Positions 16,678-26,719 of a stretch of 64,000 bases of DNA are shown piece by piece (position 1 is the stretch's first letter; every line of letters begins with the position of its first letter). The stretch is taken from NCBI GenBank assembly GCA_036268615.1, contig DATATV010000068.1:124001-188000 (forward strand). Direction: 5' to 3'. A program made the position numbers and the translations under genes. The DNA is from DATATV01 sp036268615. Lineage in GTDB: Bacteria > Actinomycetota > Actinomycetes > Mycobacteriales > Pseudonocardiaceae. Below the pieces are notes generated by a model that was not told where the DNA came from, searched no databases, and saw nothing but the letters and a program-made list of their open reading frames with translations.

Positions 16678-17591
16678 CCGACGGATATCCGAGCGGCGAC
16701 ACGGCCGGCAGAGCCGAGGGCGCGGCCGGTGGGGTCGAGGTGGCCGTCGTCACCGGGCTGTCCGGCGCGGGCCGGAGCACCGCGGCCAAGTGCCTTGAGG
16801 ACCTCGGCTGGTTCGTGGTGGACAACCTGCCACCGGAACTCGTCGCCACCATGGTGGAGCTGGGTGCCCAGGCACGCGGGGCGATCAACCGGGTGGCCGT
16901 GGTGATGGACGTGCGCAGCCGCGCGTTCACCGACGACCTGGCCGCGGTGATCAAGGACCTGGACGCGCGCGGCTACAAGCTGCGGGTGCTGTTCCTGGAG
17001 GCCACCGACGAGGTGCTGATCCGCCGGTTCGAGAGCGTCCGGCGGACCCACCCGATGCAGGGTGACGGCCGGCTGGTCGACGGCATCGAGGCCGAGCGGC
17101 ACCTGCTCACCCCGCTGCGCGAGCAGTCCGACCTGGTGCTGGACACCACCGGGCTGTCCGTGCACCAGCTGCGGGCGAAGATCGAGGACGCGTTCGGCTC
17201 GGAGACCGGCACCCGCACCCGGGTCACCGTCGTCTCCTTCGGCTACAAGTACGGCCTGCCGATGGACGCCGACCTCGTCATCGACGTGCGGTTCCTGCCC
17301 AACCCGTTCTGGATTCCGGAACTGCGCGAGCAGAACGGGCTGGACGCCGAGGTGCGCAACTACGTGCTCTCCCAGGAGGGCGCGGAAGAGTTCCTGGAGC
17401 GCTACCACGACCTGCTCCGGCTGATCGGCGCCGGCTACCAGCGTGAGGGCAAGCGGTTCCTCACCCTCGCCGTCGGCTGCACCGGCGGAAAGCACCGCAG
17501 CGTCTGCATTTCCGAGGAACTGGCCGCCCGACTGGCCAGCGAGGACAAGATGACAGTCAAGGTGGTGCACCGGGACCTGGGGCGCGAGTGA
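16674..17591 (+). CDS. rapZ: RNase adapter/nucleotide-binding protein RapZ
   Basis: The 305-aa RapZ/YvcJ family P-loop protein has the loop GLSGAGRST at 28-36, where Arg34 replaces the usual Walker A lysine, a variation I also recall in actinobacterial relatives. LEDLGWFVVDNLPPEL and the C-terminal GCTGGKHRSV (sensor of phosphorylated ligands or RNA) are conserved. In E. coli RapZ controls glmS sRNA turnover; in actinobacteria the role is less clear. GTG 16674 overlaps the uvrC stop, and its stop overlaps yvcK. Confidence 0.95.
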   Translation: MTDGYPSGDTAGRAEGAAGGVEVAVVTGLSGAGRSTAAKCLEDLGWFVVDNLPPELVATMVELGAQARGAINRVAVVMDVRSRAFTDDLAAVIKDLDARGYKLRVLFLEATDEVLIRRFESVRRTHPMQGDGRLVDGIEAERHLLTPLREQSDLVLDTTGLSVHQLRAKIEDAFGSETGTRTRVTVVSFGYKYGLPMDADLVIDVRFLPNPFWIPELREQNGLDAEVRNYVLSQEGAEEFLERYHDLLRLIGAGYQREGKRFLTLAVGCTGGKHRSVCISEELAARLASEDKMTVKVVHRDLGRE

Positions 17592-18649
17592 GTCAGCGGC
17601 CGCTGCGGGCGGTCGCGCTGGGCGGTGGACACGGCCTGCACGTCACCCTGACCGCCCTGCGCACGCTGACCTCGGATGTCACCGCCGTGGTTACGGTGGC
17701 CGATGACGGCGGGTCCTCCGGCCGGTTGCGCCGGGAGTTGGGCCTGCTGCCTCCCGGTGACCTGCGCAAGGCGCTGATCGCCCTGGCCGGTCCGGAGTCC
17801 GGGCCGTGGCCCGCGGTGTTCGGCCGGCGGTTCGGTGGTTCCGGCGCGCTGGCCGGGCACGCGGTCGGCAACCTGGTGCTCGCCGGGCTGCTGGAGGAGC
17901 TCGACGACCCGGTGGCCGCGCTGGACACCGCCGCCCGGCTGCTCGGCGTTCGTGGCCGGGTGCTGCCGATGTCCTTGCGGCCACTGGACATCGAGGCCGA
18001 CGTGATCGGCCTGGACGCCGACCCGGACGCGGTGCGGCGGATCCGAGGTCAGGTCGCCATCGCCACCACCCCCGGGCGGGTGCAACGCATCCGGCTGCAT
18101 CCGGCCGGTCACCCGGGCGAGTCGCCCAGCGCGTGCCCGGACGCGGTGGCCGCCGTGCTCGGCGCCGACGTGGTGCTGCTCGGGCCCGGCTCGTGGTTCA
18201 CCAGCGTGCTGCCGCACCTGCTCGTGCCCGAGTTGCACGAGGCACTGGTGACCACCTCGGCCCGAAAAGTGCTGGTCCTCAACCTGGTCCCCCAACCGGG
18301 TGAGACAGCCGGGTTCTCACCCGAACGGCACTTGGACGTACTCTGCGAGCACGCACCATGGCTGCGAATCGACGCGGTGATCGCCGATGTCGATTCGGTG
18401 CCGACGCCGGACCGACTCGTACGGGCGGCGGATGCGGTCGGCGCGCGGGCACACCTGTTGCGGGTGGGTGTTGCCGGAGAGCCGGAGCAGCACGATCCAG
18501 CGGCGCTGGCGGAGGGGCTACGCCGGGCGATCGAGGCGGCCGGGGTTGTCGGGGTACAGGACGGCGCAGCCGTCGCACCGGGGGAGCGGGGCGACGGGCG
18601 TGGTCGGGGAGCGGATGGGGAGGAGTGCGGCGTTGGCGATGACCTCTGA
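17588..18649 (+). CDS. yvcK: Gluconeogenesis factor YvcK (CofD-like)
   Basis: The 353-aa protein has the YvcK/CofD glycine-rich start VALGGGHGLHVTLTALR, then TVADDGGSSGRLRRELG and PPGDLRKALIAL, and GPGSWFTSVLPHLL later. The family is needed for growth on gluconeogenic carbon sources and cell-wall homeostasis, and binds UDP-sugars. GTG 17588 overlaps rapZ. The last 17 bases overlap the whiA start, keeping the conserved rapZ-yvcK-whiA trio coupled. Confidence 0.94.
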   Translation: MSQRPLRAVALGGGHGLHVTLTALRTLTSDVTAVVTVADDGGSSGRLRRELGLLPPGDLRKALIALAGPESGPWPAVFGRRFGGSGALAGHAVGNLVLAGLLEELDDPVAALDTAARLLGVRGRVLPMSLRPLDIEADVIGLDADPDAVRRIRGQVAIATTPGRVQRIRLHPAGHPGESPSACPDAVAAVLGADVVLLGPGSWFTSVLPHLLVPELHEALVTTSARKVLVLNLVPQPGETAGFSPERHLDVLCEHAPWLRIDAVIADVDSVPTPDRLVRAADAVGARAHLLRVGVAGEPEQHDPAALAEGLRRAIEAAGVVGVQDGAAVAPGERGDGRGRGADGEECGVGDDL

Positions 18650-19619
18650 GGTCAAGGACGAGTTGAGCCGGCTCAACGTCACGAAGACGTGCTGCCGGCG
18701 GGCAACGGTCGCGTCGCTGCTGCGGTTCGCCGGGGGGCTGCATATTGTCGCCGGCCGGGTCGTGGTCGAGGCCGAGGTGGACACCGGTTCGGTGGCCAGG
18801 TTGCTGCGCAAGGAGATTCACGAACTGTTCGGCCATGTCGCCGATGTGCACGTGATCACGTCCGGGGGGCTGCGCAAGGGCACCCGGTACGTGATCCGGG
18901 TGGTCAAGGACGGCGAGGGCCTGGCCCGCCAGACCGGATTGCTGGACCTGCGCGGCCGGCCGGTGCGCGGACTGCCGGCGCCGGTGGTGTCCGGTGGCGT
19001 GTGCGACGCGGAAGCCGCGTGGCGGGGCGCCTTCCTGGCGCACGGCTCACTCACCGAGCCGGGTCGGTCCTCCGCGCTGGAGATCACCTGCCCCGGCCCG
19101 GAAGCGGCACTGGCCCTGGTCGGCGCGGCCCGCAGGCTAGGCATCGCGGCCAAGTCCCGGGAGGTGCGCGGCGCCGACCGGGTGGTGGTCCGCGACGGCG
19201 ACGCCATCGGCGCACTGCTGACCAGGTTGGGCGCGCACTCCAGCGTGCTGGCCTGGGAGGAGCGCCGGATGCGCCGCGAGGTGCGGGCGACCGCCAACCG
19301 GCTGGCCAACTTCGACGACGCCAACCTGCGCCGGTCCGCGCGGGCCGCGGTGGCCGCGGCCGCCCGGGTGGAGCGGGCGCTCACGCTGCTGGGCCCGGAG
19401 GCGCCGGAACATCTGGTCAGCGCGGGAAAGCTGCGGCTGTCCAACCGACAGGCGTCGCTGGAGGAGTTGGGCCAGCTGTCCGATCCGCCGATGACCAAGG
19501 ACGCGGTGGCCGGCCGGATTCGCAGGCTGCTGGCGATGGCCGACAAACGGGCCAAGGACCTCGGCGTGCCGGACACCGAGTCGGCGGTCACCGCGGAGAT
19601 GCTCGAAGCCGAGGCTTAG
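18633..19619 (+). CDS. whiA: Sporulation/division regulator WhiA
   Basis: The 328-aa WhiA has an N-terminal degenerate LAGLIDADG homing-endonuclease fold (about 15-215; CCRRATVASLLRFAGGLH, AWRGAFLAHGSLTEPGRSS) and a C-terminal helix-turn-helix (about 275-320; DPPMTKDAVAGRIRRLL). I prefer the TTG at 18633, giving MAMTSEVKDEL as I recall for Streptomyces WhiA, because GGAGGAG at 18618-18624 sits eight bases upstream; the ATG at 18639 would be too far. WhiA acts with WhiB on division and sporulation genes in Streptomyces. The start lies inside yvcK. Confidence 0.94.
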   Translation: MAMTSEVKDELSRLNVTKTCCRRATVASLLRFAGGLHIVAGRVVVEAEVDTGSVARLLRKEIHELFGHVADVHVITSGGLRKGTRYVIRVVKDGEGLARQTGLLDLRGRPVRGLPAPVVSGGVCDAEAAWRGAFLAHGSLTEPGRSSALEITCPGPEAALALVGAARRLGIAAKSREVRGADRVVVRDGDAIGALLTRLGAHSSVLAWEERRMRREVRATANRLANFDDANLRRSARAAVAAAARVERALTLLGPEAPEHLVSAGKLRLSNRQASLEELGQLSDPPMTKDAVAGRIRRLLAMADKRAKDLGVPDTESAVTAEMLEAEA

Positions 19620-19897
19620 GCCACCAGCCCGGGTCACCGAGGCCCGGGTCACACCTGATGCACCGCCTGCGTAGGACGTTGTCCACAGGCGGCCCAACGG
19701 GCCGGACGACCCGTGGTCGTAATGCTGTATGGTTCGAGACGCGGGTCACTGATTCGATAAAGAGATCCCCGCCGACGTTGTGACCTGCGTACCGCGCTTG
19801 ACGCTATGGTGCTGGAGAAGTGCCAAGAGGCAGCGCCACGCGGCCAGCCAAGCAGCCCCCGGCATGGGCCGGGGAAACAGCTCTGAGGAGACGTACC
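19620..19897. other. whiA-gap intergenic region with promoter candidates
   Basis: No gene is supported. An 11-bp direct repeat GCCCGGGTCAC occurs at 19627-19637 and 19642-19652, right after whiA. Candidate -10 boxes TATGGT occur at 19728-19733 and 19805-19810; the second would give a 5' leader of roughly 80 bases containing the hairpin at 19857-19874 and the ribosome site GAGGAG near 19885. Confidence 0.45.
19857..19874 (+). other. Hairpin in the gap 5' leader
   Basis: CCCCGGC (19857-19863) and GCCGGGG (19868-19874) pair perfectly around loop ATGG, 23 bases upstream of the gap GTG. It could stabilise or tune the highly expressed glycolytic mRNA. Confidence 0.45.
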
Positions 19898-20905
<1,008 letters not shown>

Positions 20906-20919
20906 GAGAGGCACACCTC

Positions 20920-22125
20920 GTGAAGACGCTCGACGACCTGCTCGCCGAGGGTGTGAAGGGTCGGCGCGTGCTGCTGCGCGCCGACCTCAACGTCCCGCTC
21001 GACGGCGACACCATCACCGACGACGGCCGGGTCCGGGCGTCGGTGCCCACCGTCACCGCGCTCACCGAAGCCGGTGCGCGCGTGGTGATCGCGGCGCATC
21101 TGGGTCGCCCCAAGGGCGAGCCGGACGCCAGGTACTCGCTCAGGCCGGCCGCCACGCGGCTCGGTGAACTGCTCGGCGCCGAGGTCGTGCTCGCCGGCGA
21201 CGTGGTCGGCGACTCGGCCGGCCAGACCGTCGCCGGTCTGGCCGACGGCCAGGTCGCAATGCTGGAGAACGTGCGCTTCGACGCCCGGGAGACCAGCAAG
21301 GACGCCGCCGAGCGCGGCGCGCTGGCCGCCGAACTGGCCGCGCTGGTCGGCCCCGACGGCGCCTTCGTGTCCGACGGATTCGGTGTGGTGCACCGGAAGC
21401 AGGCCTCCGTCTACGACGTGGCCACGCTGCTGCCGCACTACGCCGGCAAGCTGGTGCTGGCCGAGATCGAGCTGCTGCGCAAGCTCACCGAGGACCCGGC
21501 CCGGCCCTACGTCGTCGTGCTGGGTGGGGCCAAGGTCTCCGACAAGCTCGGCGTGATCGCCAACCTGCTGACCAAGGTCGACCGGCTGCTGATCGGTGGC
21601 GGCATGGCCTACACCTTCCTGCACGCGCAGGGGCACGAGGTCGGCCAGTCGCTGTTGCAGGCCGACCAGATCGACCAGGTGCGCGGCTTCATCGCCGAGG
21701 CGGACAAGCGCGGCGTCGAGCTGGTGCTGCCGCTGGATGTGTTGGCCACCAAGGAGTTCGCCGCCGACGCGGAGTTCGACGTGGTGGCGAGTGATGCCAT
21801 TCCGGCCGACCGGCAGGGCCTGGACATCGGCCCGCGCACCCGTGAACTGTTCGCCGGCAAGCTGGCCGACGCGAAGACGGTCTTCTGGAACGGCCCGATG
21901 GGCGTGTTCGAGTTCGACGCGTTCGCCGGTGGCACCCGCGCGGTGGCCGAGGCGCTGGTCGACTCCGACGCGTTCAGCGTGGTCGGCGGCGGCGACTCGG
22001 CCGCGGCCGTGCGCGCGCTCGGCCTGCCGGAGGACGGCTTCTCGCACATCTCCACCGGTGGCGGCGCCTCGCTGGAGTTCCTCGAAGGCAAGGAACTCCC
22101 CGGCATTTCGGTCTTGGAGGACTGA
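20920..22125 (+). CDS. pgk: Phosphoglycerate kinase
   Basis: The 401-aa two-lobed kinase forms ATP from 1,3-bisphosphoglycerate. It has the family start RRVLLRADLNVPLDG, HLGRPKGEPD, the hinge/nucleotide region PYVVVLGGAKVSDKLGV, and the C-terminal FWNGPMGVFE and GGGDSAAAVR. GTG 20920 lies 14 bp after gap behind GAGAGAGG; tpiA follows after seven bases. Confidence 0.98.
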   Translation: MKTLDDLLAEGVKGRRVLLRADLNVPLDGDTITDDGRVRASVPTVTALTEAGARVVIAAHLGRPKGEPDARYSLRPAATRLGELLGAEVVLAGDVVGDSAGQTVAGLADGQVAMLENVRFDARETSKDAAERGALAAELAALVGPDGAFVSDGFGVVHRKQASVYDVATLLPHYAGKLVLAEIELLRKLTEDPARPYVVVLGGAKVSDKLGVIANLLTKVDRLLIGGGMAYTFLHAQGHEVGQSLLQADQIDQVRGFIAEADKRGVELVLPLDVLATKEFAADAEFDVVASDAIPADRQGLDIGPRTRELFAGKLADAKTVFWNGPMGVFEFDAFAGGTRAVAEALVDSDAFSVVGGGDSAAAVRALGLPEDGFSHISTGGGASLEFLEGKELPGISVLED

Positions 22126-22132
22126 GAAAACC

Positions 22133-22918
22133 ATGGCACGCCAGACGTTCATCGCCGGCAACTGGAAGATGAACCTGACCCACCTGGAAGGCATCGGCCT
22201 GGTCCAGCGGCTCGCGTTCGCGCTGCCGGAGAAGTACCTGGACAAGGTCGAGGTCGCGGTGCTGCCGCCGTTCACGCACATCCGCAGCGTGCAGACGCTG
22301 GTCGACGGGGACAAGCTGCGGCTGGTCTACGGCGCCCAGGACCTGTCCCCGCACGAGAACGGCGCCTACACCGGGGACATCTCCGGCGCCATGCTCGCCA
22401 AGCTGGGCTGTACGTATGTGGTGGTCGGCCACTCCGAGCGCCGCGAGTACCACCACGAGGACGACGAGCTGGTCAACCGCAAGGTGCGGGCGGCGGTCAA
22501 GCACGGCCTGGCACCCATCCTGTGCGTCGGCGAGAAGCTTGACGTGCGGGAGCAGAGCGACCACGTGCCGCACTGCACCCAGCAGCTCATCGCCGGGCTC
22601 AAGGGCCTCAAGGTCGACCAGGTGAAGAGCGTCGTGATCGCCTACGAGCCGGTGTGGGCGATCGGCACCGGCCGGGTGGCCACCCCCAAGGACGCCCAGG
22701 AGGTCTGTGCCGCGCTGCGCGCCGCGCTGGCCGAGAAGTACGGGGCCGAGGTGGCCGAGGCGGTGCGGGTGATCTACGGCGGTTCGGTCAAGTCCGGCAA
22801 CATCGGCGAGCTCGTGGCCGAGCAGGACGTGGACGGCGCGTTGGTCGGCGGGGCTAGCCTGGACGGCGACGAGTTCGCCAAGCTCTGTGCGATGGCTGCG
22901 GGCGGACCCATACTGTAA
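22133..22918 (+). CDS. tpiA: Triosephosphate isomerase
   Basis: The 261-aa TIM barrel interconverts dihydroxyacetone phosphate and glyceraldehyde 3-phosphate. Active-site pieces present are AGNWKMN (Lys), VVVGHSERRE (His), AYEPVWAIGTG (catalytic Glu) and IYGGSVKSGN (phosphate). ATG 22133 follows GGAGG at about 22117, and the upstream reading in this frame belongs to pgk. Confidence 0.98.
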   Translation: MARQTFIAGNWKMNLTHLEGIGLVQRLAFALPEKYLDKVEVAVLPPFTHIRSVQTLVDGDKLRLVYGAQDLSPHENGAYTGDISGAMLAKLGCTYVVVGHSERREYHHEDDELVNRKVRAAVKHGLAPILCVGEKLDVREQSDHVPHCTQQLIAGLKGLKVDQVKSVVIAYEPVWAIGTGRVATPKDAQEVCAALRAALAEKYGAEVAEAVRVIYGGSVKSGNIGELVAEQDVDGALVGGASLDGDEFAKLCAMAAGGPIL

Positions 22919-22949
22919 TCGGTCAATCACTGTCAATTACCGGGCAGCT

Positions 22950-22979
22950 GTTCGATCGAACGGGTGGAACAGGTACCCT
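22950..22979 (+). promoter_or_regulatory. Probable secG promoter
   Basis: The 92-bp gap between tpiA and secG holds the 12-bp palindrome GTTCGATCGAAC (22950-22961) and, 12 bp later, TACCCT (22974-22979), a plausible -10. It would give a leader of about 30 bases with GAGGA before the ATG. The palindrome occupies the -35 area and could be a regulator site. Confidence 0.4.
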
Positions 22980-23010
22980 GTGACGCCTACGGCTCTACGG
23001 CGAGGATGAC

Positions 23011-23244
23011 ATGAAGCTTGCCCTGCAGATCGGGTTGATTCTCACCAGCGTCCTGCTGGTCCTGCTAGTCCTGTTGCACCGCGGTCGTGGTGGCGGCCTG
23101 TCCTCGCTGTTCGGCGGCGGGATGCAGTCCAGCCTGTCCGGATCGAGCGTGGCGGAGAAGAACCTCGACCGCATCACCCTGTTCATCGGTGCGGTCTGGG
23201 TCATCTGCGTGGTCGGTATCGGCCTGCTGTTGAAGATCGGCTGA
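23011..23244 (+). CDS. secG: Protein translocase subunit SecG
   Basis: The 77-aa protein has two membrane helices (about 3-22 and 51-74) joined by a glycine-rich cytoplasmic loop with the family motif GRGGGLSSLFGGGMQSS. SecG assists SecYEG during preprotein export. It lies downstream of tpiA as in many actinobacteria, but has its own likely promoter. Confidence 0.95.
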   Translation: MKLALQIGLILTSVLLVLLVLLHRGRGGGLSSLFGGGMQSSLSGSSVAEKNLDRITLFIGAVWVICVVGIGLLLKIG

Positions 23245-23266
23245 CAACAGTTTCACCAGATGGCGT

Positions 23267-23293
23267 CGCGGCCCGATCTCTGTCCGGGCCGCG
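23267..23293 (+). terminator. Hairpin between secG and rbpA
   Basis: CGCGGCCC (23267-23274) pairs with GGGCCGCG (23286-23293) around an 11-base loop, 22 bp after secG and 28 bp before rbpA. It is probably a terminator for the glycolysis/secG transcript or a partial attenuator for rbpA. Confidence 0.5.
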
Positions 23294-23321
23294 AACCGCG
23301 TAATGGGGGTGTGAGGGATCT

Positions 23322-23666
23322 ATGGCTGGTGGAAACGCGATCCGGGGTACCCGGGTCGGTGCCGGGCCGATGGGCGAGTCGGAGCGCGGCGAGTCCGCGC
23401 CTCGGCGGCGAATCGGATACTGGTGCGCGAACGGTCACGAGTCGCGCCCGTCGTTCGCCATGGAGGCGGAGGTCCCGGACACCTGGGACTGCCCGCGCTG
23501 TGGCCTGCCGGCCGGCCGTGACCAGGAGAAGCCACCAAAGCCGCCGCGCAACGAGCCGTACAAGACGCACCTGGCCTACGTGAAGGAGCGCCGGTCCGAC
23601 GCGGACGGCGAGGCGATCCTGGCCGAGGCGCTGGCCAAGCTGCGCGCGCAGCGCGAAGAGGTCTGA
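23322..23666 (+). CDS. rbpA: RNA polymerase-binding protein RbpA
   Basis: The 114-aa protein matches RbpA: an N-terminal flexible arm (GNAIRGTRVGAGP), a core with paired cysteines (GYWCANGHESRP and WDCPRCGLPAG), a basic linker and the C-terminal sigma-interacting helices (KTHLAYVKERRSDADGEAIL). RbpA is actinobacteria-specific, binds principal sigma factors and RNA polymerase, and stabilises open promoters. The ATG has only a moderate ribosome site (GAGGG at about 23311). Confidence 0.94.
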   Translation: MAGGNAIRGTRVGAGPMGESERGESAPRRRIGYWCANGHESRPSFAMEAEVPDTWDCPRCGLPAGRDQEKPPKPPRNEPYKTHLAYVKERRSDADGEAILAEALAKLRAQREEV

Positions 23667-23678
23667 CCGCACATCTCC

Positions 23679-23726
23679 GGTCGTGAGTGCGTGCTGCCGG
23701 CTGTTGTGGCGCCCGCACTCACGACC
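23679..23726. terminator. Bidirectional terminator, rbpA / histidine kinase
   Basis: GGTCGTGAGTGCG (23679-23691) and CGCACTCACGACC (23714-23726) form a perfect 13-bp stem between two convergent genes. The core CGTGAGTG is shared with the terminator at 58519-58553. Confidence 0.8.
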
Positions 23727-23730
23727 AGTT

Positions 23731-25020
23731 TCATTCCGGCGGTAGCGGGAAGCTCGCGTGCACCAGGAAGCCGCCCCGCTCGGTGCGGCCGGCCTCGAAG
23801 CTGCCGCCGATGAGCGTGGCCCGTTCACGCAGCCCGAGCAGCCCGTGGCCACCGGAGGGCAGGTTGGTGCCGGTCCACCCGACCTGCTCGGTGCCAAGAC
23901 CGGGCGGGTCGTTGCGCACCTGAACATCCAACGCACCGCGTTCGATGACGATCCGCACGGTGGTCGGCGCGCCGGCCGCGTGTTTGCGCACGTTGGTCAG
24001 CGACTCCTGGACCGTCCGGTAGGCGGCGCTGGCCACCGGTCCCGGCGGGCGGTGGCCCTGTAGGTCCATGTCCACGGTCACCGGTGCGGTCGATTCCCGC
24101 ACGAGGTCGAGCACGGTGCCCAGGTCCGGTTCGTCGGCGCCGTCAGTGGCCGTGCGCAGCGCGCCGACCAGGGTGCGCAGCTCGTCCAGGGTGCGGCTGC
24201 TCAGCGAGCGGATGACCGTGGCGATCTCCCGGGACGATTCCTCGCGGCTGGCCATCTGGAGCGCACCGGCCTGGATGGCGATCAGGCTGACCTGGTGCGA
24301 GACGACATCGTGCATCTCCCGGGCGATCTTGGCCCGTTCGTCGGCGCGCACCGCGATGGACTGGAGCCGTTGCTCGCGTTCCCGGCTGGCGGCGAGTTCC
24401 TTGATCCGCTCGGCCGCCTCCCGGCGGGCGGTGATCAGCAGCCCGATGGCGATCGGCATACCGACCACGAAACAGGCGTAGATGCTGTCCTCGATGTGGT
24501 CGCGCCAGCTCTCGGCCATGAACTGGCTGAGCGGCCAGATCACGAACCGCCCGGCGCCGACGCCGATCGCGGCGACGATCGTCTTCCAGTGCCGCCCGCG
24601 CCGCCAGGCCAGTGTGCCCAGCGCGATCATCGGCGCCAGTTCGGCCCAGCCGAACATGAAGCCCGGAATGGCCAGCAGGGTGGTCGCGAACGGCGCGCGC
24701 CGACGCAGCAGCAGCGCCGCCACGGACAGCATGGAAAGCGACAGCGACAGCCAGAACGTGGGGGTGTCGGTGCGGAAGCCCATGGCCACGTCGAGACCGC
24801 CGACGAGCACGGCGACCAGGTCGAGCTGAACTCCGCGATGGGTGGCCGCCCAGTGTTTGAGACCGACCGCGGAGATCGAGATCCCCGGTCGGTTCTCACG
24901 CATGGCAGCGCTGGCAGTGGGTGAAGGTGTGACAGCCAGGACCGGACCTCCCATGGCGAACAGCCTGCTCGGCGCCTGGTGGGCGCCGGGGCGTGCGGTA
25001 TGGCTACGTTGCCGTTCCAC
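23731..25020 (-). CDS. Orphan sensor histidine kinase (HisKA_3 type)
   Basis: The 429-aa NarL/DesK-class kinase has about five membrane helices (about 66-200), a coiled linker, and a HisKA_3 dimerisation domain with phospho-acceptor His237 in REMHDVVSHQ. The ATPase domain has N-box QESLTNVRKHA and G-box GGHGLLGLRERATLIGG near the end. No response regulator lies beside it, so the partner must be elsewhere. The start is uncertain: in-frame methionines at residues 23 and 40 are also possible. It marks the left edge of the accessory stretch before the pentose phosphate operon. Confidence 0.9.
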   Translation of the reverse strand: MERQRSHTARPGAHQAPSRLFAMGGPVLAVTPSPTASAAMRENRPGISISAVGLKHWAATHRGVQLDLVAVLVGGLDVAMGFRTDTPTFWLSLSLSMLSVAALLLRRRAPFATTLLAIPGFMFGWAELAPMIALGTLAWRRGRHWKTIVAAIGVGAGRFVIWPLSQFMAESWRDHIEDSIYACFVVGMPIAIGLLITARREAAERIKELAASREREQRLQSIAVRADERAKIAREMHDVVSHQVSLIAIQAGALQMASREESSREIATVIRSLSSRTLDELRTLVGALRTATDGADEPDLGTVLDLVRESTAPVTVDMDLQGHRPPGPVASAAYRTVQESLTNVRKHAAGAPTTVRIVIERGALDVQVRNDPPGLGTEQVGWTGTNLPSGGHGLLGLRERATLIGGSFEAGRTERGGFLVHASFPLPPE

Positions 25021-25088
25021 TGTGAGACGTCTCAGTGACCCGTTCGGGACGCGGCGTCACCAAATTGTGTGCGATAGCACAGGCCAGC

Positions 25089-25694
25089 TCACTCACCGGC
25101 TATCCACAGTGCTGGCGCGAATCGTTCGACAGCAGCGCTGACCTGCGGCTCGGCCTCGGCTGACGCCAGCGCGAAACTGAGCCGAAGGGTGGACAGTTCC
25201 GGCCGAGGGGCGTCGCCGGCGGCCACCTGGTTGGTCAGTTCGGGGTGTCGACGCAGCAGATCGTTGTCAGCCGGCCAGAACTGGACGGAGGGTGCCTTGG
25301 GCGCGCTGGTCCGAATCCCCCGGATCTTGATCGGCTGCACGATCCGCACCGCCGCCAGTTCAGCCCACTCCAGCCGGACCACGGCCCGATCCGACCGCCA
25401 CCGGACCCCGTCGGCGTCGAACGCGAGCCCCTGCACGCCGCGGGCGGCCTTGACCGTCACCGCGACCAGCCCGGCCACGAGCAGTAGGAAGATCACGCCG
25501 AGGACTGCTGCCAGCCAGCGCAGCGCGGTCGAGGACGAACTGGGCCCGATCGCCGCGTAGGTGAGCGCGGCGACCGCAACCACCGCGAGAAAGGCCGTGG
25601 TGAGCGCGAAACAGCCGAAGGCGGCCCGACTGGGCCGGGCCAGCTCGACGACCACCGCATCGGTCAGGTCGGCGAAGGGTGAAGGCCGTGGCAT
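25089..25694 (-). CDS. Hypothetical membrane protein, PH-like C-terminus
   Basis: The 201-aa protein has two membrane helices (about 25-48 and 58-83) followed by a soluble domain with alternating strands (GLAFDADGVRWRSDRAVVRL). This is the general layout of bacterial PH-domain membrane proteins, as for the ribH-linked protein at 12813, but I see no close motif match. Its start touches the end of the unspliced open frame of the broken kinase-like gene. Function unknown. Confidence 0.6.
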   Translation of the reverse strand: MPRPSPFADLTDAVVVELARPSRAAFGCFALTTAFLAVVAVAALTYAAIGPSSSSTALRWLAAVLGVIFLLLVAGLVAVTVKAARGVQGLAFDADGVRWRSDRAVVRLEWAELAAVRIVQPIKIRGIRTSAPKAPSVQFWPADNDLLRRHPELTNQVAAGDAPRPELSTLRLSFALASAEAEPQVSAAVERFAPALWIAGE

Positions 25695-25731
25695 CAGAGC
25701 ACTGTAACCGCCGGTCCGCGGCCGTCAGCGG

Positions 25732-26701
25732 CTACGTCCGGAAGGCGGGATAGCGGGGGAGTGCGGTGACCTGCCATCGCTCGGTCGTTGCCAGCAGGCC
25801 GCGGAACACCACGGCCAACGCCGGAAGCTCGGCAGCCGACTCCAGTTCCTCGGCCACCTGCTCCCATCGATGGCGCAGCAGCTGCCGCATGCTGGGCACC
25901 GGTCGGACGCGCGAGTGCATCAGCCGGTCGGCGCCGGCCGCCCGGGCGGCGAGCGCGACGGTGATGTCCACGGTCCACACGGCGACCGCCCGCCGGACCA
26001 TCGGGTGCCAGTGGGCGTCGTCGGCCAGTTCCGGATAACCGGCGATGATTTCCTTGCGGTAGGCCGATTCCACCGCGTCGGCGATCGCGGTCGGGAGCCG
26101 GAACACGCACCAGCAGGTGGCGAACGGCATCCGTGCGTAGGCCGCGTCCAGGAACACCGGGTGGTAGCCGGCGCCCTCGAACGAATTCTGCCAACGCACC
26201 CGGCAATGCGGCGACGCGCTCGGCAATCCAGTCCGTGCGCGGCTCCGCCAACTCGTACTCCGCCCGAGTGCGCGCGAATTCGGTCTCCCGAGCGATGCTG
26301 GCCACCGCGAGCCGGGCATAGCCGGTGGCCCAGTCCACCAACCCGGACCGAGCCGCGGTCGGCGACCCGCCCAACAGCGCGTCCACCAGGCTGGGGGCGG
26401 TGGCCAGGTCCGCCAACACCGGCAGCGGACCGTCCCGATCAACGGCGAGGACCTGCGGACCGCGCCGACTGAACACCAGTCCGGCCGCTTCGGCGGTGAA
26501 CGCCGCCAGCGCCTCGGGCGTATCGCGATAGGCCTTGACCACCACGGTGTCGCCGGTGTCGGTCCGGCAGCGCAGCACGGTGGTCCGCGCGCTGCCGCCC
26601 AGATCCGCCACCGCCGTCAGCCGGCGGCCCAGTGCGGCCGAAGCGGCAGCCGAGATCGAATCCACGCCATGAATTCGACCAGACCCCATGGCCATCCTCA
26701 A
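25732..26701 (-). pseudogene. Broken aminoglycoside-phosphotransferase-like gene
   Basis: The N-terminal part (about 170 codons from 26701) reads as a kinase N-lobe: GDTVVVKAYRD with a likely ATP-binding Lys. Near the EcoRI-like GAATTC at 26183-26188 the coding character moves to another frame. That frame continues FEGAGYHPVFLDAAYARMPF and runs to a stop at 25732. Neither frame holds the HGD-x4-N catalytic loop that APH-fold kinases carry just before the D-F/E-G-type segment. The simplest reading is a deletion removing the loop and shifting frame, leaving a dead gene. Codons downstream in the original frame are Arg/Gly/Ala-rich nonsense. Confidence 0.7.
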
Positions 26702-26719
26702 ACCCGGTGGTGAGGTGGA

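Noticed and set aside
19627..19652. Terminator after whiA
   Set aside because: GCCCGGGTCAC is a direct, not inverted, repeat and does not fold into a clear hairpin.
25694..26701. Intact 335-aa protein in one frame
   Set aside because: Past about 26185 the frame turns into Arg/Gly-rich low-quality sequence, while another frame carries a clear domain continuation.
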